Positions 18,542-28,830 are shown, counted from the first letter of the stretch. The stretch is DNA of 34,552 bases from Ignavibacteriales bacterium CG_4_9_14_3_um_filter_30_11 (GCA_002790365.1 PFVA01000059.1:17478-52029); one strand, 5' to 3'. The notes: generated by a model from the letters alone, not told the origin. Translations and numbers: made by a program.

Positions 18542-19723
18542 TTGATTAAAAAAATATTCTTACTTCTCTTTGCAATAATTGTCTGTATTCAAATACCATC
18601 CTGTAGTGATGAACCTAAAACTTTTGGTGTTGATATATTAAATTCAGATTTCATTGTACTAGATACACTGAATTCAACAAAAGATTCACTTGCTCAAACT
18701 TCCACAGTATTTAAAACAGTTATACCACTTGGAGCTGGAAGTAATTTACTGGTTGGTAAAAAAGGAATTCTGAAAGCTTCATTTTTAATTAAGTTCACAT
18801 TAGGATTAATTGATTCACTTAAAACAGATATTAACTCCGGTGCAACAGTTATTACTGAAGCAAAAGTAAAATTAATAAATACATATCAATTTGGTGACAG
18901 TACTGCTGCCTTTGATCTTACTGCACATAATATTACTTCAGATTGGTCTTCTATTGGTTTTACATCGGATAGTCTTGCTAATTTTACTTTTGATAATCCG
19001 GATGTAAGTTCATCTTTAAATTTGACTGATTCTATTAAAACTTTTAATCTGGATGTAAATCTTATAAAATCTTGGTTACAATCTGTAATAGATACAACTC
19101 AAAAAACCAATAAAGGGTTATATGTAAAATCTGAAGCAAGTTCACAAAAAGTTTTAGGATTTCAAGCTAAAACAACTTCTACAATAAATCAGCCTGAACT
19201 TATAGTAATTATAAATAAACCAGGTGTATATACTGACACTTTAACTTACTTTCCTGAGGCAGATGTAAGTGTAGTTAAAAGTAATATACCTGATGTTGGT
19301 GCAGGAAACATTGCATTGCAATCAGGTTTAATTGTAAATTCAAAGATTTGGTTTGATATTTCTTCTGTCCCTAAAAATGCTATAATAAATAAAGCGAAAC
19401 TCTTTTTGAAAACTGATACAGTGCAAACAATTAAAGGAACAAATATTGTAGATGCAATTATTGTCAGTAATATTGTTGATAGTACAACAAAAGTAATTGA
19501 TTCAACTATTTCTCAAGAAAATTTATTTCCTGATGGTGATTCATATTCCGGACTTATTACAACATTTGTTCAAAATTGGTTGTTAACAGGAAAGAATGAA
19601 GGTATTTTATTAGCCCCTAGTGTTGGTATTGATGGTGTTGATCTTTTTGTATTCAAAGGAAGTACTACATCAATTTATGCAGACAGACCTAGACTAGAAA
19701 TATTTTATACAACCAGAAAATAA
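18542..19723 (+). CDS. Secreted lipoprotein, DNRLRE/DUF4270-like beta-rich protein (TTG start)
   Basis: Signal peptide with IPSC lipobox; C-terminal YADRPRLEIFYTTRK resembling DNRLRE-type ends. Confidence 0.5.
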   Translation: MIKKIFLLLFAIIVCIQIPSCSDEPKTFGVDILNSDFIVLDTLNSTKDSLAQTSTVFKTVIPLGAGSNLLVGKKGILKASFLIKFTLGLIDSLKTDINSGATVITEAKVKLINTYQFGDSTAAFDLTAHNITSDWSSIGFTSDSLANFTFDNPDVSSSLNLTDSIKTFNLDVNLIKSWLQSVIDTTQKTNKGLYVKSEASSQKVLGFQAKTTSTINQPELIVIINKPGVYTDTLTYFPEADVSVVKSNIPDVGAGNIALQSGLIVNSKIWFDISSVPKNAIINKAKLFLKTDTVQTIKGTNIVDAIIVSNIVDSTTKVIDSTISQENLFPDGDSYSGLITTFVQNWLLTGKNEGILLAPSVGIDGVDLFVFKGSTTSIYADRPRLEIFYTTRK

Positions 19724-19724
19724 T

Positions 19725-20978
19725 ATGAATTTCAAAAAAGTAAAGATAATAATTGTATTTCTTCTCATCCAATTGAGTGCATTCTCACAAACTAGTTCCA
19801 ATTATACTCGATTTGGAGTTGGGGAGATGGTTTACTCCTATTCAGGAAGAAATTTAGGATTTGGAGGTCTTGGTGTTTCTGTATTAAGTGAAAATCATCT
19901 TAATTTTATTAACCCAGCAAGCTTAACTAAAATAAATTTAACAAGAACTGAATTTGGTGCTAACTATAGTTCTTTATTTCTATCTGATAAAAATAACAGT
20001 GGATTTTATAGTAGCGGTGGTTTTGATGGTGTAACTTTAGCTTTTCCAATAAGCGTATCTAATGGAATTACTTTATCAATGGGATTATTACCATTTTCAA
20101 ATGTCAATTATAAAAATGTTCAAACAACTGCCCCAAGTTCAGATCCCTCAGAAACATTTGTAACTACTTATGAAGGATCCGGAAGTTTATCAAAATTATT
20201 TTTGGGTACTTCATTAAAACTTCCATTTGATTTGAGCCTTGGTGTTACAATGGATTATTATTTTGGAAGTATGACTTACTATTCAAGACTTGAATATACC
20301 AATAATGTTTCCTTTCGTATGTCAGAATTTAATAGCAAGAGAAGACCAGGCGGATTTGGCAGTACTGTTGGAATAATAAGTCCAGATATATCCAAAATGT
20401 TTTCATCAAGTACTTTATCTGATTTTAGATTAGGATTTTCTGTTAATCTTTTTTCTGATTTAGATACAGATACTTTATTGATTAGGTCGACATCAATTGG
20501 TATCGATACTTTATCCGACTCAAAGGTTAAGATGCATATTCCAATTAGAATGTTTGCCGGAATGAGTTTTTTCATAAATAAAGAGTATTTATTTACATTT
20601 GATTATACAACTCAAAAATGGACAGATTATTCATTTAATGAAATTAAATCAAATAATTTAAGAGATTCTTATCGGATTAGTTTTGGTATCGAACACGATA
20701 ATCAAAACAATGTTGGGGGATATATTAGGGAACATATGATTTGGCGTTTGGGTTTAAGTTATGAGAAGACACAATACGAATTTAATGGACAAGGTATAGA
20801 TATGTTAGCTTTTAATACAGGTTTATCATTACCATTAAGTCCAAATAATTCATTAGATTTGGGATTAGAGTTTTCAATGAGAGGAACAACGGAATCTAAT
20901 TTGATTAAGGAAAATAGACTTAAATTTAGTTTAGGATTGAGTTTGGGAGAATTATGGTTTTTAAGAAGGGAAAGATAG
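19725..20978 (+). CDS. Outer membrane beta-barrel protein (OMPP1/FadL/PorV-like)
   Basis: Signal peptide; SGRNLGFGGLGVSV...INPASLT motif; alternating beta strands. Confidence 0.65.
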   Translation: MNFKKVKIIIVFLLIQLSAFSQTSSNYTRFGVGEMVYSYSGRNLGFGGLGVSVLSENHLNFINPASLTKINLTRTEFGANYSSLFLSDKNNSGFYSSGGFDGVTLAFPISVSNGITLSMGLLPFSNVNYKNVQTTAPSSDPSETFVTTYEGSGSLSKLFLGTSLKLPFDLSLGVTMDYYFGSMTYYSRLEYTNNVSFRMSEFNSKRRPGGFGSTVGIISPDISKMFSSSTLSDFRLGFSVNLFSDLDTDTLLIRSTSIGIDTLSDSKVKMHIPIRMFAGMSFFINKEYLFTFDYTTQKWTDYSFNEIKSNNLRDSYRISFGIEHDNQNNVGGYIREHMIWRLGLSYEKTQYEFNGQGIDMLAFNTGLSLPLSPNNSLDLGLEFSMRGTTESNLIKENRLKFSLGLSLGELWFLRRER

Positions 20979-21004
20979 TTATAAATAAATAAGAAGGTAT
21001 AATT

Positions 21005-22282
21005 TTGAAAAACATAGTTAAACTTATTTTAATTGTTGTTGTCTTATTATTTGTTTTTTCTAATAATAATTATTCGTATTCATTACATAATATTAATAAT
21101 AATTCAGCAATTGATTCAGTTAATATTCTTGAACAATACAGTCTCTTTTCTGAATATTATAAAAACAAGGACTTCAAAAGCGCTCTACCCTATGGCTGGA
21201 AAGTTTTAAGCCTTGATCCAGAAAAATTTAGTAAATGGATCTATTATAAAATGGAAGACATTTTATGGCAACTACATGATTCTTCAACAGTTACCCCTGA
21301 AATTAAAAAAGAAGTTGAAGATACAATTATGTATGTGTACGATCTTGCTCTAAAATATAATAACTCATCAAGTAATTTCTTTTTGCAAAGAAGAGCTTTT
21401 GTAGCTGAAACCTGGCTTAATTTGAGTAATGATAAAGTTATAAATTATTACGAGGAAGCTATTAAAGCCGATCCACAAATATCTACATATTGGATTAATA
21501 GACTGGGGCAGTATTATAAAAATAATGCAACAGACACTAATGACTATAAATCAAAAGCCATCGATATTTATACTCAATTAAGTGAAAAGGAACCAGATAA
21601 TCCGATTTGGAATTCACAATTAGAATCTATGGTTGAAAACATTGATGAACTTGTTGACCTTGCTAAAAAAACTTGGGATTTGGATAAAGATAATTTAGGT
21701 AAAGCATGGAAGTTTGTAACAATTGCACAGAGAGCCAGTAAATATGATCAGGCAATTGTTGGACTAGAATATTTAGTTTTGAAAGCTCCAAAAACTATTA
21801 ATTATTGGACACAACTTGCAATAGCATATCAGAAGGTTAATGACATAAATAAAGCTGAAGACGCATATAAAACATTAATCAAACTTGAACCTACTAAAAA
21901 AGAAAACCATCTTAATTTAGGAATCATTTATAAGGACAAAGGGATGTTCTCTAGTGCTAGAAATGAATATAGAAGAGCATATAATATTGATAAATCCTGG
22001 GGGCTACCAATTTTTTACGAAGGATTATTATACGAAATGAGTGCAAGACAACAAAAATTTGATTTTGAATCCAAGCTTGTGTATTTATTAGCTGTTCAAA
22101 CTTACAGACAAGCTTTAAGTGTTGAACCAACCCTAGATCAAGCAAGAGATAGAATTAATGCTCTATCGTCATCCTTACCAACCGATGAGGACTATTTCTT
22201 CAGAGGATATAAAAAAGGGTCCACGATAAATATATCAGGTAATAGTTTCTCTTGGATAGGAAGAAGTGTTACTGCTCAATAA
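21005..22282 (+). CDS. TPR-repeat protein with signal peptide (TTG start)
   Basis: TPR-like repeats (YWTQLAIAYQKVNDINKAEDAYKTLIKLEP; NHLNLGIIYKDKGMFSSARNEYRRAYNID). Confidence 0.8.
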   Translation: MKNIVKLILIVVVLLFVFSNNNYSYSLHNINNNSAIDSVNILEQYSLFSEYYKNKDFKSALPYGWKVLSLDPEKFSKWIYYKMEDILWQLHDSSTVTPEIKKEVEDTIMYVYDLALKYNNSSSNFFLQRRAFVAETWLNLSNDKVINYYEEAIKADPQISTYWINRLGQYYKNNATDTNDYKSKAIDIYTQLSEKEPDNPIWNSQLESMVENIDELVDLAKKTWDLDKDNLGKAWKFVTIAQRASKYDQAIVGLEYLVLKAPKTINYWTQLAIAYQKVNDINKAEDAYKTLIKLEPTKKENHLNLGIIYKDKGMFSSARNEYRRAYNIDKSWGLPIFYEGLLYEMSARQQKFDFESKLVYLLAVQTYRQALSVEPTLDQARDRINALSSSLPTDEDYFFRGYKKGSTINISGNSFSWIGRSVTAQ

Positions 22283-22304
22283 AAAGTATAATTGATGATA
22301 AATT

Positions 22305-22339
22305 AAAAGGTTTTAAATTTAATATTTGAAACCTTTTTT
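22305..22339 (+). terminator. Rho-independent terminator candidate
   Basis: AAAAGGTTT(22305-22313)/AAACCTTTT(22329-22337), followed by T's. Confidence 0.6.
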
Positions 22340-22435
22340 GTTTTAAATAAGAATCTTCTTTTTGTAGATATAAAAAATATAAATAGTTAACTTTATAAGT
22401 TAAATTTTCTAATAAAAATTGATAAAGGTTAAACA

Positions 22436-23716
22436 TTGCTTAAAGACAAAGAAATATCCAAAGTATTAGAGCTTGAATCTAAAAGACAGCTAGAAAACTT
22501 AGAATTAATTGCTTCTGAAAATTATGTAAGCCAAAATGTATTAGAAGCAGCCGGAACAATATTAACAAATAAATATGCTGAAGGATATCCTGGTAAAAGA
22601 TATTATGGCGGTTGTGAATATGTTGATATGGCTGAGGAAATTGCTCAAGAAAGACTAAAAAAAATATTCAATGCAGAATATGTAAATGTTCAACCACATA
22701 GCGGCTCACAAGCTAATATGGCAGTTTTAATGGTATTTTTAAATCCAGGTGATAAGTTCTTAGGCTTAAGTCTTGCACACGGTGGACATTTAACACACGG
22801 TTCTCCAGTAAACTTTTCAGGTCAGCTTTATCAAGCAGTTGGTTATACCTTAAATAAAAAAACTCAAATGTTGGACTATGATGTAATTGCTGATATTGCC
22901 AAAAAAGAAAAACCAAAAGTAATAGTTATGGGTGCCAGTGCTTATTCTCGTGAATGGGACTACAAAAAATTTAGAGAAATTGCTGATTCTATTAATGCAT
23001 ATTTAATCTGTGATATGGCTCATCCAGCAGGATTAATTGCAAAAGGATTACTGAATAATCCCTTACCTTATTGTGATGTAGTTACTTCAACTACACATAA
23101 AACTCTAAGAGGTCCAAGAGGGGGAATAATATTAATTGGAAAAGATTTTGAAAATAAAATGGGTGTTACTGCACCAAAAAGCGGAAGATTAAAGATGATG
23201 TCTGAGTTGATTGACAGCAAGGTAATGCCTGGAATTCAAGGTGGTCCATTGATGCATATTATTATGGCTAAAGCCGTTGCATTTGGTGAGATACTTGATG
23301 AATCTTTTAACTACTATGCTAAACAAGTAATTAAAAATTCAAAAATATTAGCTTCTAAATTAAATGAATATGGATTTAGTATTATTTCTGGGGGAACAGA
23401 TAACCACCTTATGTTAATTGATTTGACAAATAAAGATATAACCGGTAAAAATGCTGAAATTGCTTTAGGTAAAGCTGGTATTACAGTTAATAAAAATATG
23501 GTACCTTTTGATGAAAGAAGTCCATTTGTTACTAGTGGAATTAGAGTTGGTACAGCTGCTGTTACAACTAGGGGAATGGAAGAAAAAGAGATGGAAACCA
23601 TTGCTGATTTTATTAATCAAGCAATTAAAGGAAATGAAAACGATCAAGTATTAAGTTCAATAAAAGAAAATGTAAAAGAAATGTGTTCTCATTTTTCATT
23701 ATTCAAAAATAATTAA
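22436..23716 (+). CDS. glyA: Serine hydroxymethyltransferase (TTG start)
   Basis: [41 protein letters not shown]. Confidence 0.98.
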   Translation: MLKDKEISKVLELESKRQLENLELIASENYVSQNVLEAAGTILTNKYAEGYPGKRYYGGCEYVDMAEEIAQERLKKIFNAEYVNVQPHSGSQANMAVLMVFLNPGDKFLGLSLAHGGHLTHGSPVNFSGQLYQAVGYTLNKKTQMLDYDVIADIAKKEKPKVIVMGASAYSREWDYKKFREIADSINAYLICDMAHPAGLIAKGLLNNPLPYCDVVTSTTHKTLRGPRGGIILIGKDFENKMGVTAPKSGRLKMMSELIDSKVMPGIQGGPLMHIIMAKAVAFGEILDESFNYYAKQVIKNSKILASKLNEYGFSIISGGTDNHLMLIDLTNKDITGKNAEIALGKAGITVNKNMVPFDERSPFVTSGIRVGTAAVTTRGMEEKEMETIADFINQAIKGNENDQVLSSIKENVKEMCSHFSLFKNN

Positions 23717-23724
23717 TAACCAAT

Positions 23725-24480
23725 TTGTCTGAAAAAGAATTAAGTGAAATAATTGATGATGATCCTAAAGAAGAATCAATGTCTTTTCTTGAACATTTGG
23801 AAGAATTTAGGTGGAGGATAATATATTCCTTAATCGGAATTGTTCTGGGAACAATAATAGCTTGGATATTTATTGACTACCTTGTTGATTATGTTTTACT
23901 TGTACCTGCCAAAAGCTCCGGCTCAGAATTACAGAACTTAAAACCTTTTGGTCAGTTATTTATGTATATGCAAATTGCCATAATTGTAGGCTGCATATTA
24001 AGTATACCAAATATTTTTTATCAATTTTGGAAATTCATTTCTCCTGCTCTCCGAAAAAAAGAAAGAAAATATATTTCATTGATTGTTATATTTTCTTCTT
24101 TATGTTTTCTTCTTGGAATTGCTTTTGCCTACTTAGTTATGCTACCATTGGCTTTAAAATTTGCATCCAAATTTGGTTCAACTTCTATTAAAAATTTTTT
24201 TGCTATTGACGAGTATATGTCAATAATACTTAGTGTTATGTTAACAGCAGGGTTTGTATTTGAACTACCTATGGTTTCTTTATTCTTAACTAAACTTGGG
24301 ATTTTAACTCCATCATTCATGAAGAAATATAGGAAACATGCTATTGTAATAATTTTGGTTGCTTCTGCAATTTTAACTCCGGGTACGGATCCAGTCTCAC
24401 AAGTTATTTTGGCAGTTCCTTTATTGTTATTATATGAAATAAGTATATTGATTTCTAAAATTGCTCGAAAAAAGAAATGA
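23725..24480 (+). CDS. tatC: Sec-independent protein translocase TatC (TTG start)
   Basis: MSFLEHLEEFRWRI, multi-TM, AFAYLVMLPLALKF, LTPGTDPVSQ. Confidence 0.95.
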   Translation: MSEKELSEIIDDDPKEESMSFLEHLEEFRWRIIYSLIGIVLGTIIAWIFIDYLVDYVLLVPAKSSGSELQNLKPFGQLFMYMQIAIIVGCILSIPNIFYQFWKFISPALRKKERKYISLIVIFSSLCFLLGIAFAYLVMLPLALKFASKFGSTSIKNFFAIDEYMSIILSVMLTAGFVFELPMVSLFLTKLGILTPSFMKKYRKHAIVIILVASAILTPGTDPVSQVILAVPLLLLYEISILISKIARKKK

Positions 24481-25457
24481 TTAAACCAAAACTAAAAGAA
24501 ATTAGTCTTCCTATTAATTCTGAACTTTCAGAGTTCAATAAGCATTTTAAAGAAGCAATGCATTCCAAAGTTGGAATTGTTGATTTAATTACAAAGTATA
24601 TTTTAAGACAAAAAGGAAAAAAAATTCGTCCCCTATTAGTTTTACTTTCATCCAAAGTTGCGGGGGGAATAACTGAAAGATCATATAGAGGAGCGGTATT
24701 AGTAGAACTTCTTCACACAGCAACTTTAATACACGATGATGTTGTAGATAATGCCGACAAGAGAAGGGGCTTTTGGTCAATAAATGCTGTATTTAAAAAT
24801 AAGATTGCAGTACTTATGGGAGACTATCTACTCTCTAAAGGATTGATGATTGCAGTTGACGGTAAAGATTTTGATTTTTTAGAAGTAATTACAAATACAG
24901 TTAAAAGGATGTCGGAGGGAGAATTACTTCAAATTAAAAAAACAAGAAAATTAGATATTGACGAAGAAACTTATTTTAAAATAATTTCTGATAAAACAGC
25001 TTCTTTACTTGAAACTTGTTGCTTAATAGGCGCTTTGAGTGCTTCTAAAAATCCGGAATATCTAAATGCAATGAAAATTTTTGGAGAAAATATTGGAATG
25101 GCTTTTCAAATAACAGATGATGTATTAGACTTAACAGGCAAGAGTAACATTATTGGGAAACCCATTGGTGGAGATATTAAAGAAAAGAAAATTACTCTAC
25201 CTTTAATTTATTCCCTTAACAAAGTTTCAATTTCAGATGCAAAGAATATTAGAAAAATTATTAAGAATGGAAGTTCCAATGAAGATATAGAAAAAGTTAT
25301 TAACTTTATTAGGAATAACAATGGGATTGAATTCGCACTTGAAAAAGCTAATCAATATTCAGAGACTGCAAGGGAAGCATTAAAAATATTTTCAGACTCA
25401 CCTTCAAAAATTGCGTTGGAAACTCTTGTTGATTTTATAATGAACAGAAAAAATTAA
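24477..25457 (+). CDS. Polyprenyl diphosphate synthase
   Basis: First Asp motif ATLIHDDVVDNADKRRG, second AFQITDDVLDLTG; ATGA overlap with tatC. Confidence 0.94.
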   Translation: MIKPKLKEISLPINSELSEFNKHFKEAMHSKVGIVDLITKYILRQKGKKIRPLLVLLSSKVAGGITERSYRGAVLVELLHTATLIHDDVVDNADKRRGFWSINAVFKNKIAVLMGDYLLSKGLMIAVDGKDFDFLEVITNTVKRMSEGELLQIKKTRKLDIDEETYFKIISDKTASLLETCCLIGALSASKNPEYLNAMKIFGENIGMAFQITDDVLDLTGKSNIIGKPIGGDIKEKKITLPLIYSLNKVSISDAKNIRKIIKNGSSNEDIEKVINFIRNNNGIEFALEKANQYSETAREALKIFSDSPSKIALETLVDFIMNRKN

Positions 25458-25463
25458 TTCAAT

Positions 25464-25946
25464 TTAATTTTTCTTTTCATCAAGATAGTTAAATCCTTTT
25501 AGGGGATTTCTTAAAGTAAGAACTGGACAAGGAGCTTTTCTTACAACTTTTTCTGCAGTGCTTCCAAACAGAATTTTTTCAATTCCTGTTCTTCCATGAG
25601 TTGATATAATAATCAGATCAATATTTTCTTCATTAACAGTTTCAACAATTTCTATAAACGGTTTACCTGTTTTTATTATTTTTCTCGCTTTTATTTCTGA
25701 TGGGATCTCATTTTTAATTAACTTGGCGAGCCCATCATCAGCATTTTTTGTCAGTTCACTATCTGTTGGTGGAATAGTAATTTGAGTGGCACTAAAATCC
25801 GGGGGATAAATTACAGGTTCAATAACATATATCAGAATTAATTCAGCTTTAAAACATTTAATAAAATTGATAGAATAAATTAAAGCATCCTTTGAATAGT
25901 CCGAAAAATCAATCGGAACTAATACTTTATTTATATTCAATTCCAT
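25464..25946 (-). CDS. Universal stress protein (UspA family), ATP-binding type
   Basis: VLVPIDFSDYS, STHGRTGIEKILFGSTAEKVVRKAPCPVLTLR (G-2x-G-9x-G-S). Confidence 0.92.
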   Translation of the reverse strand: MELNINKVLVPIDFSDYSKDALIYSINFIKCFKAELILIYVIEPVIYPPDFSATQITIPPTDSELTKNADDGLAKLIKNEIPSEIKARKIIKTGKPFIEIVETVNEENIDLIIISTHGRTGIEKILFGSTAEKVVRKAPCPVLTLRNPLKGFNYLDEKKN

Positions 25947-25963
25947 TTTAATTACCTCCTATT

Positions 25964-26476
25964 TTATTGTTGATCTAAATCGGCATTAAGCTTTCTAAGT
26001 CTTGCAGCTATAATTTTAGAAATACCTCTCATTATTTTTATACCTTTTTTTGGTATTTTATCAATAAATTCTTCCAGATCAGGTTTAAATATTACGGCTA
26101 ATTTTGCATCTGTTTTAGAAATAGCAGAAGCTGATCTTTTTTCTCCGTCAACCAAAGCAAGTTCACCAAAAAAATCACCTTTTTTTAAGTTAGCTAATAG
26201 TGTATGTTTTTTACCTTGGTTTTCTCTTTTAATTTCAACCTCGCCTTCTCTAATTATATACATCCCCAATCCAGGGTCTCCCTGATAAAATATATACTCA
26301 CCAGCTACATAAATTCTATTATGTACAATATTTAGTAATAAAGAGCAGTCTCTTTTAGACAATTCTTTGAATATTGGTAACGCCTGTAATGCTTCTCTTA
26401 AATTTGTTTCATCAGTTTTGGAAGTAAAAAAATTTGTCCAAAAGCTACTGTGAATTATTTGTTCATTTTGTTCCAT
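25964..26476 (-). CDS. Stand-alone cyclic nucleotide-binding (CNB) domain protein
   Basis: EYIFYQGDPGLGMYIIREGEVEI...GDFFGELALVDGEKRSASAIS; no C-terminal HTH. Confidence 0.87.
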   Translation of the reverse strand: MEQNEQIIHSSFWTNFFTSKTDETNLREALQALPIFKELSKRDCSLLLNIVHNRIYVAGEYIFYQGDPGLGMYIIREGEVEIKRENQGKKHTLLANLKKGDFFGELALVDGEKRSASAISKTDAKLAVIFKPDLEEFIDKIPKKGIKIMRGISKIIAARLRKLNADLDQQ

Positions 26477-26485
26477 AATTAACCT

Positions 26486-27235
26486 TTATTTATTTTGGCT
26501 CTCAGCTACACGCCATAATTTCTGGCAGGGGAATCTGTTTTCATATAGCGAACGGCCAATAATTACTGAATCAACTCCTGAGTTAACTATATTTTTAAAA
26601 TCCATTAGCTCGTCTTTATTTCTTATACCGCCAGAATGTGTAACCTTTGTTTTGGTTTTAACTGAAATATCTTTTGAAAGTTTTATATTTGGACCGGACA
26701 TCATTCCGTTTTTAGTAATATCAGTTACTAAAAATCTTTCTATTCCCAATTCTACCATTTGTTTTGCATATTGTAAATAGTTTATACCGGTTTTTATTTT
26801 TCGACCTTTAATTATTAATTCCTTTTTTAAGATATCTAAAGCAATAACAATTTTCTTTGGTCCGAATATTTCTAATGCTTTTACTAAATCTTTTTTATTT
26901 TCAAAAGCCATTGTACTGATTGCTAATCTGATAATACCCGTATCCATTATTTTTTTTACATCATCTAAATTTCTAATACCTCCAGAAAATTGTACAGGTA
27001 TTACAACTGATGAACACATTTCTTTTATTATGTTAAGATTTTTTTGTGAGTGTTCCAAAGCACCATCAAAATCAACAACATGTATCATTTTTGCATTTTC
27101 CGCACGCCATAACCTTGCCATTTCAACCGGATTACTTCCATATTCTTGACAGTCTAATTCAGGTATTCCCTGAACAACTCTAACAGTTTTTCCGTCTTTA
27201 ATATCTATTGATGGTATTACAAGCAAATTATTCAT
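26486..27235 (-). CDS. HisA-like TIM-barrel protein (HisA/HisF family)
   Basis: LLVIPSIDIKDGKTVRVVQG, MIHVVDFDGA, VPVQFSGGIRNLDDV, VTDITKNGMMSGPN, SVIIGRSLYE. Confidence 0.8.
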   Translation of the reverse strand: MNNLLVIPSIDIKDGKTVRVVQGIPELDCQEYGSNPVEMARLWRAENAKMIHVVDFDGALEHSQKNLNIIKEMCSSVVIPVQFSGGIRNLDDVKKIMDTGIIRLAISTMAFENKKDLVKALEIFGPKKIVIALDILKKELIIKGRKIKTGINYLQYAKQMVELGIERFLVTDITKNGMMSGPNIKLSKDISVKTKTKVTHSGGIRNKDELMDFKNIVNSGVDSVIIGRSLYENRFPCQKLWRVAESQNK

Positions 27236-27397
27236 ATTATAAATTTGTTCTTATTTTAATTATAAAATTTTTAATTATAAAATTACGAAATTCAAATTAG
27301 ACATATAATTTTTTATAAAAATATTTTATCTTTTATTGTTTAATCATAATTTACAATTTCTTGACTTTTCTGTCTATAATCGGCATATTTCAAAGCA

Positions 27398-28237
27398 ATG
27401 AGTAAAAATTTTGTACTTATCACCTCACAGAAAGAAAAACTTAGAATAACTACATACGGTTATGAGAATGCTGGTACAGTTCCTTGTATTATTTTAGTTC
27501 ATGGGTTTAAAGGATTCAAAGATTGGGGATTTGGTCCTTATATAGGCAAATATTTATCAGAAAATGGTTTCTTTGTAATTACTTTTAATTTTTCTCACAA
27601 TGGAGTAGGTAATAGTTTAACAGAATTTACAGAACTTGATAAATTTGCAAATAATACTTTTTCACTAGAGTTTAATGAATTAAATGAAATTATTTCTGCT
27701 TATTTAAATGGCAATTTTTGTAATGTTAATAATAAAAATATTGGATTATTAGGACATAGCAGAGGTGGTGCAATTTCAATTATAACTGGATGTAAAAACA
27801 ATTCAGTAAATGCAGTAGCAACTTGGGCTTCAGTTTCAAATTTAGATAGATATTCTGAAATACAGAAAGTTAGATGGAGAGAGAAGGGTGTATTTGAGGT
27901 ATTAAATACACGAACTAACCAGGTTATGAAATTAAATGTGTCTTTATTAGAAGATATTGAAAAAAATGGTGAAGATAATCTTAATATCAAAAAATCTGTA
28001 AAGAATTTAAATAAACCTTTTTTAATTGCACATGGTAAACAGGATTTAGCAGTTCCATTTGAAGAAGCTGAAAATATATTTGAATGGGCAGATAAAAAGT
28101 TAACAGAATTTTATCCTATTGAATCAACGGGCCATACTTTTAATATTCAACATCCATTTAAAGGAAGTAATCAAAAATTTGATATATTGCTTAATAAAAC
28201 GGCAGAATTTTTTAAAAGTAATTTAATAAGGAAATAA
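27398..28237 (+). CDS. Alpha/beta hydrolase
   Basis: ILVHGFKGFKDWG, nucleophile elbow GHSRGGA, IAHGKQDLAVPFEEA, TGHTF. Confidence 0.88.
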   Translation: MSKNFVLITSQKEKLRITTYGYENAGTVPCIILVHGFKGFKDWGFGPYIGKYLSENGFFVITFNFSHNGVGNSLTEFTELDKFANNTFSLEFNELNEIISAYLNGNFCNVNNKNIGLLGHSRGGAISIITGCKNNSVNAVATWASVSNLDRYSEIQKVRWREKGVFEVLNTRTNQVMKLNVSLLEDIEKNGEDNLNIKKSVKNLNKPFLIAHGKQDLAVPFEEAENIFEWADKKLTEFYPIESTGHTFNIQHPFKGSNQKFDILLNKTAEFFKSNLIRK

Positions 28238-28239
28238 AT

Positions 28240-28830
28240 ATGACAACAGAAAATATTAAAAGAAATGTAATTGCAGAATACATATCCGTTGCATTCTCAA
28301 AACAATTATTTTGGATAGTTTCTTTTTCAATAATTACTGCATTAGCCGCACAAATTACTGTTCCTATAAAACCAGTACCATTTACTTTACAAACTTTAGT
28401 CGTTCTACTTTCAGGTGCATTCTTAGGTGCCAGGAACGGTGCTTTAAGTCAAATACTATATTTATTTTTAGGTATTATTGGGTTACCAGTATTTGCACAA
28501 GTACCTGATGGTTTAATTGGATTTGCCAGAATATTTGGACCTACAGGAGGTTATTTATTAGCTTTTCCTTTTGCAGCTTTCTTAGTAGGATTTTTAATTG
28601 AAAAAAACAATAATTATTTAAGTAGTATCCTATCAATGTTTTTGGGAAATATTCTTATTCTTATTTCTGGCTCACTTTATCTTAGTTTATTTTTAAATGG
28701 AGATATAAAAGAAGGGCTTACTTTAGGAGCTTCAATATTTTCAGTATGGATGGTAGTTAAAGTATTTCTTGCAGCCTCTATATTTGCAAGTACTTCAAAT
28801 AAATATAAAAGATTACCACCAATTAATTAA
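28240..28830 (+). CDS. bioY: Biotin transporter BioY
   Basis: VPIKPVPFTLQTLVVLLSGAFLGARNGALSQILYLFLGIIGLPVFA...FGPTGGYLLAFPFAAFLVG. Confidence 0.95.
   Translation: MTTENIKRNVIAEYISVAFSKQLFWIVSFSIITALAAQITVPIKPVPFTLQTLVVLLSGAFLGARNGALSQILYLFLGIIGLPVFAQVPDGLIGFARIFGPTGGYLLAFPFAAFLVGFLIEKNNNYLSSILSMFLGNILILISGSLYLSLFLNGDIKEGLTLGASIFSVWMVVKVFLAASIFASTSNKYKRLPPIN

Noticed and set aside
28311-28508. Alternative-frame 65-aa ORF inside bioY
   Set aside because: bioY frame is unambiguous; this is an out-of-frame translation
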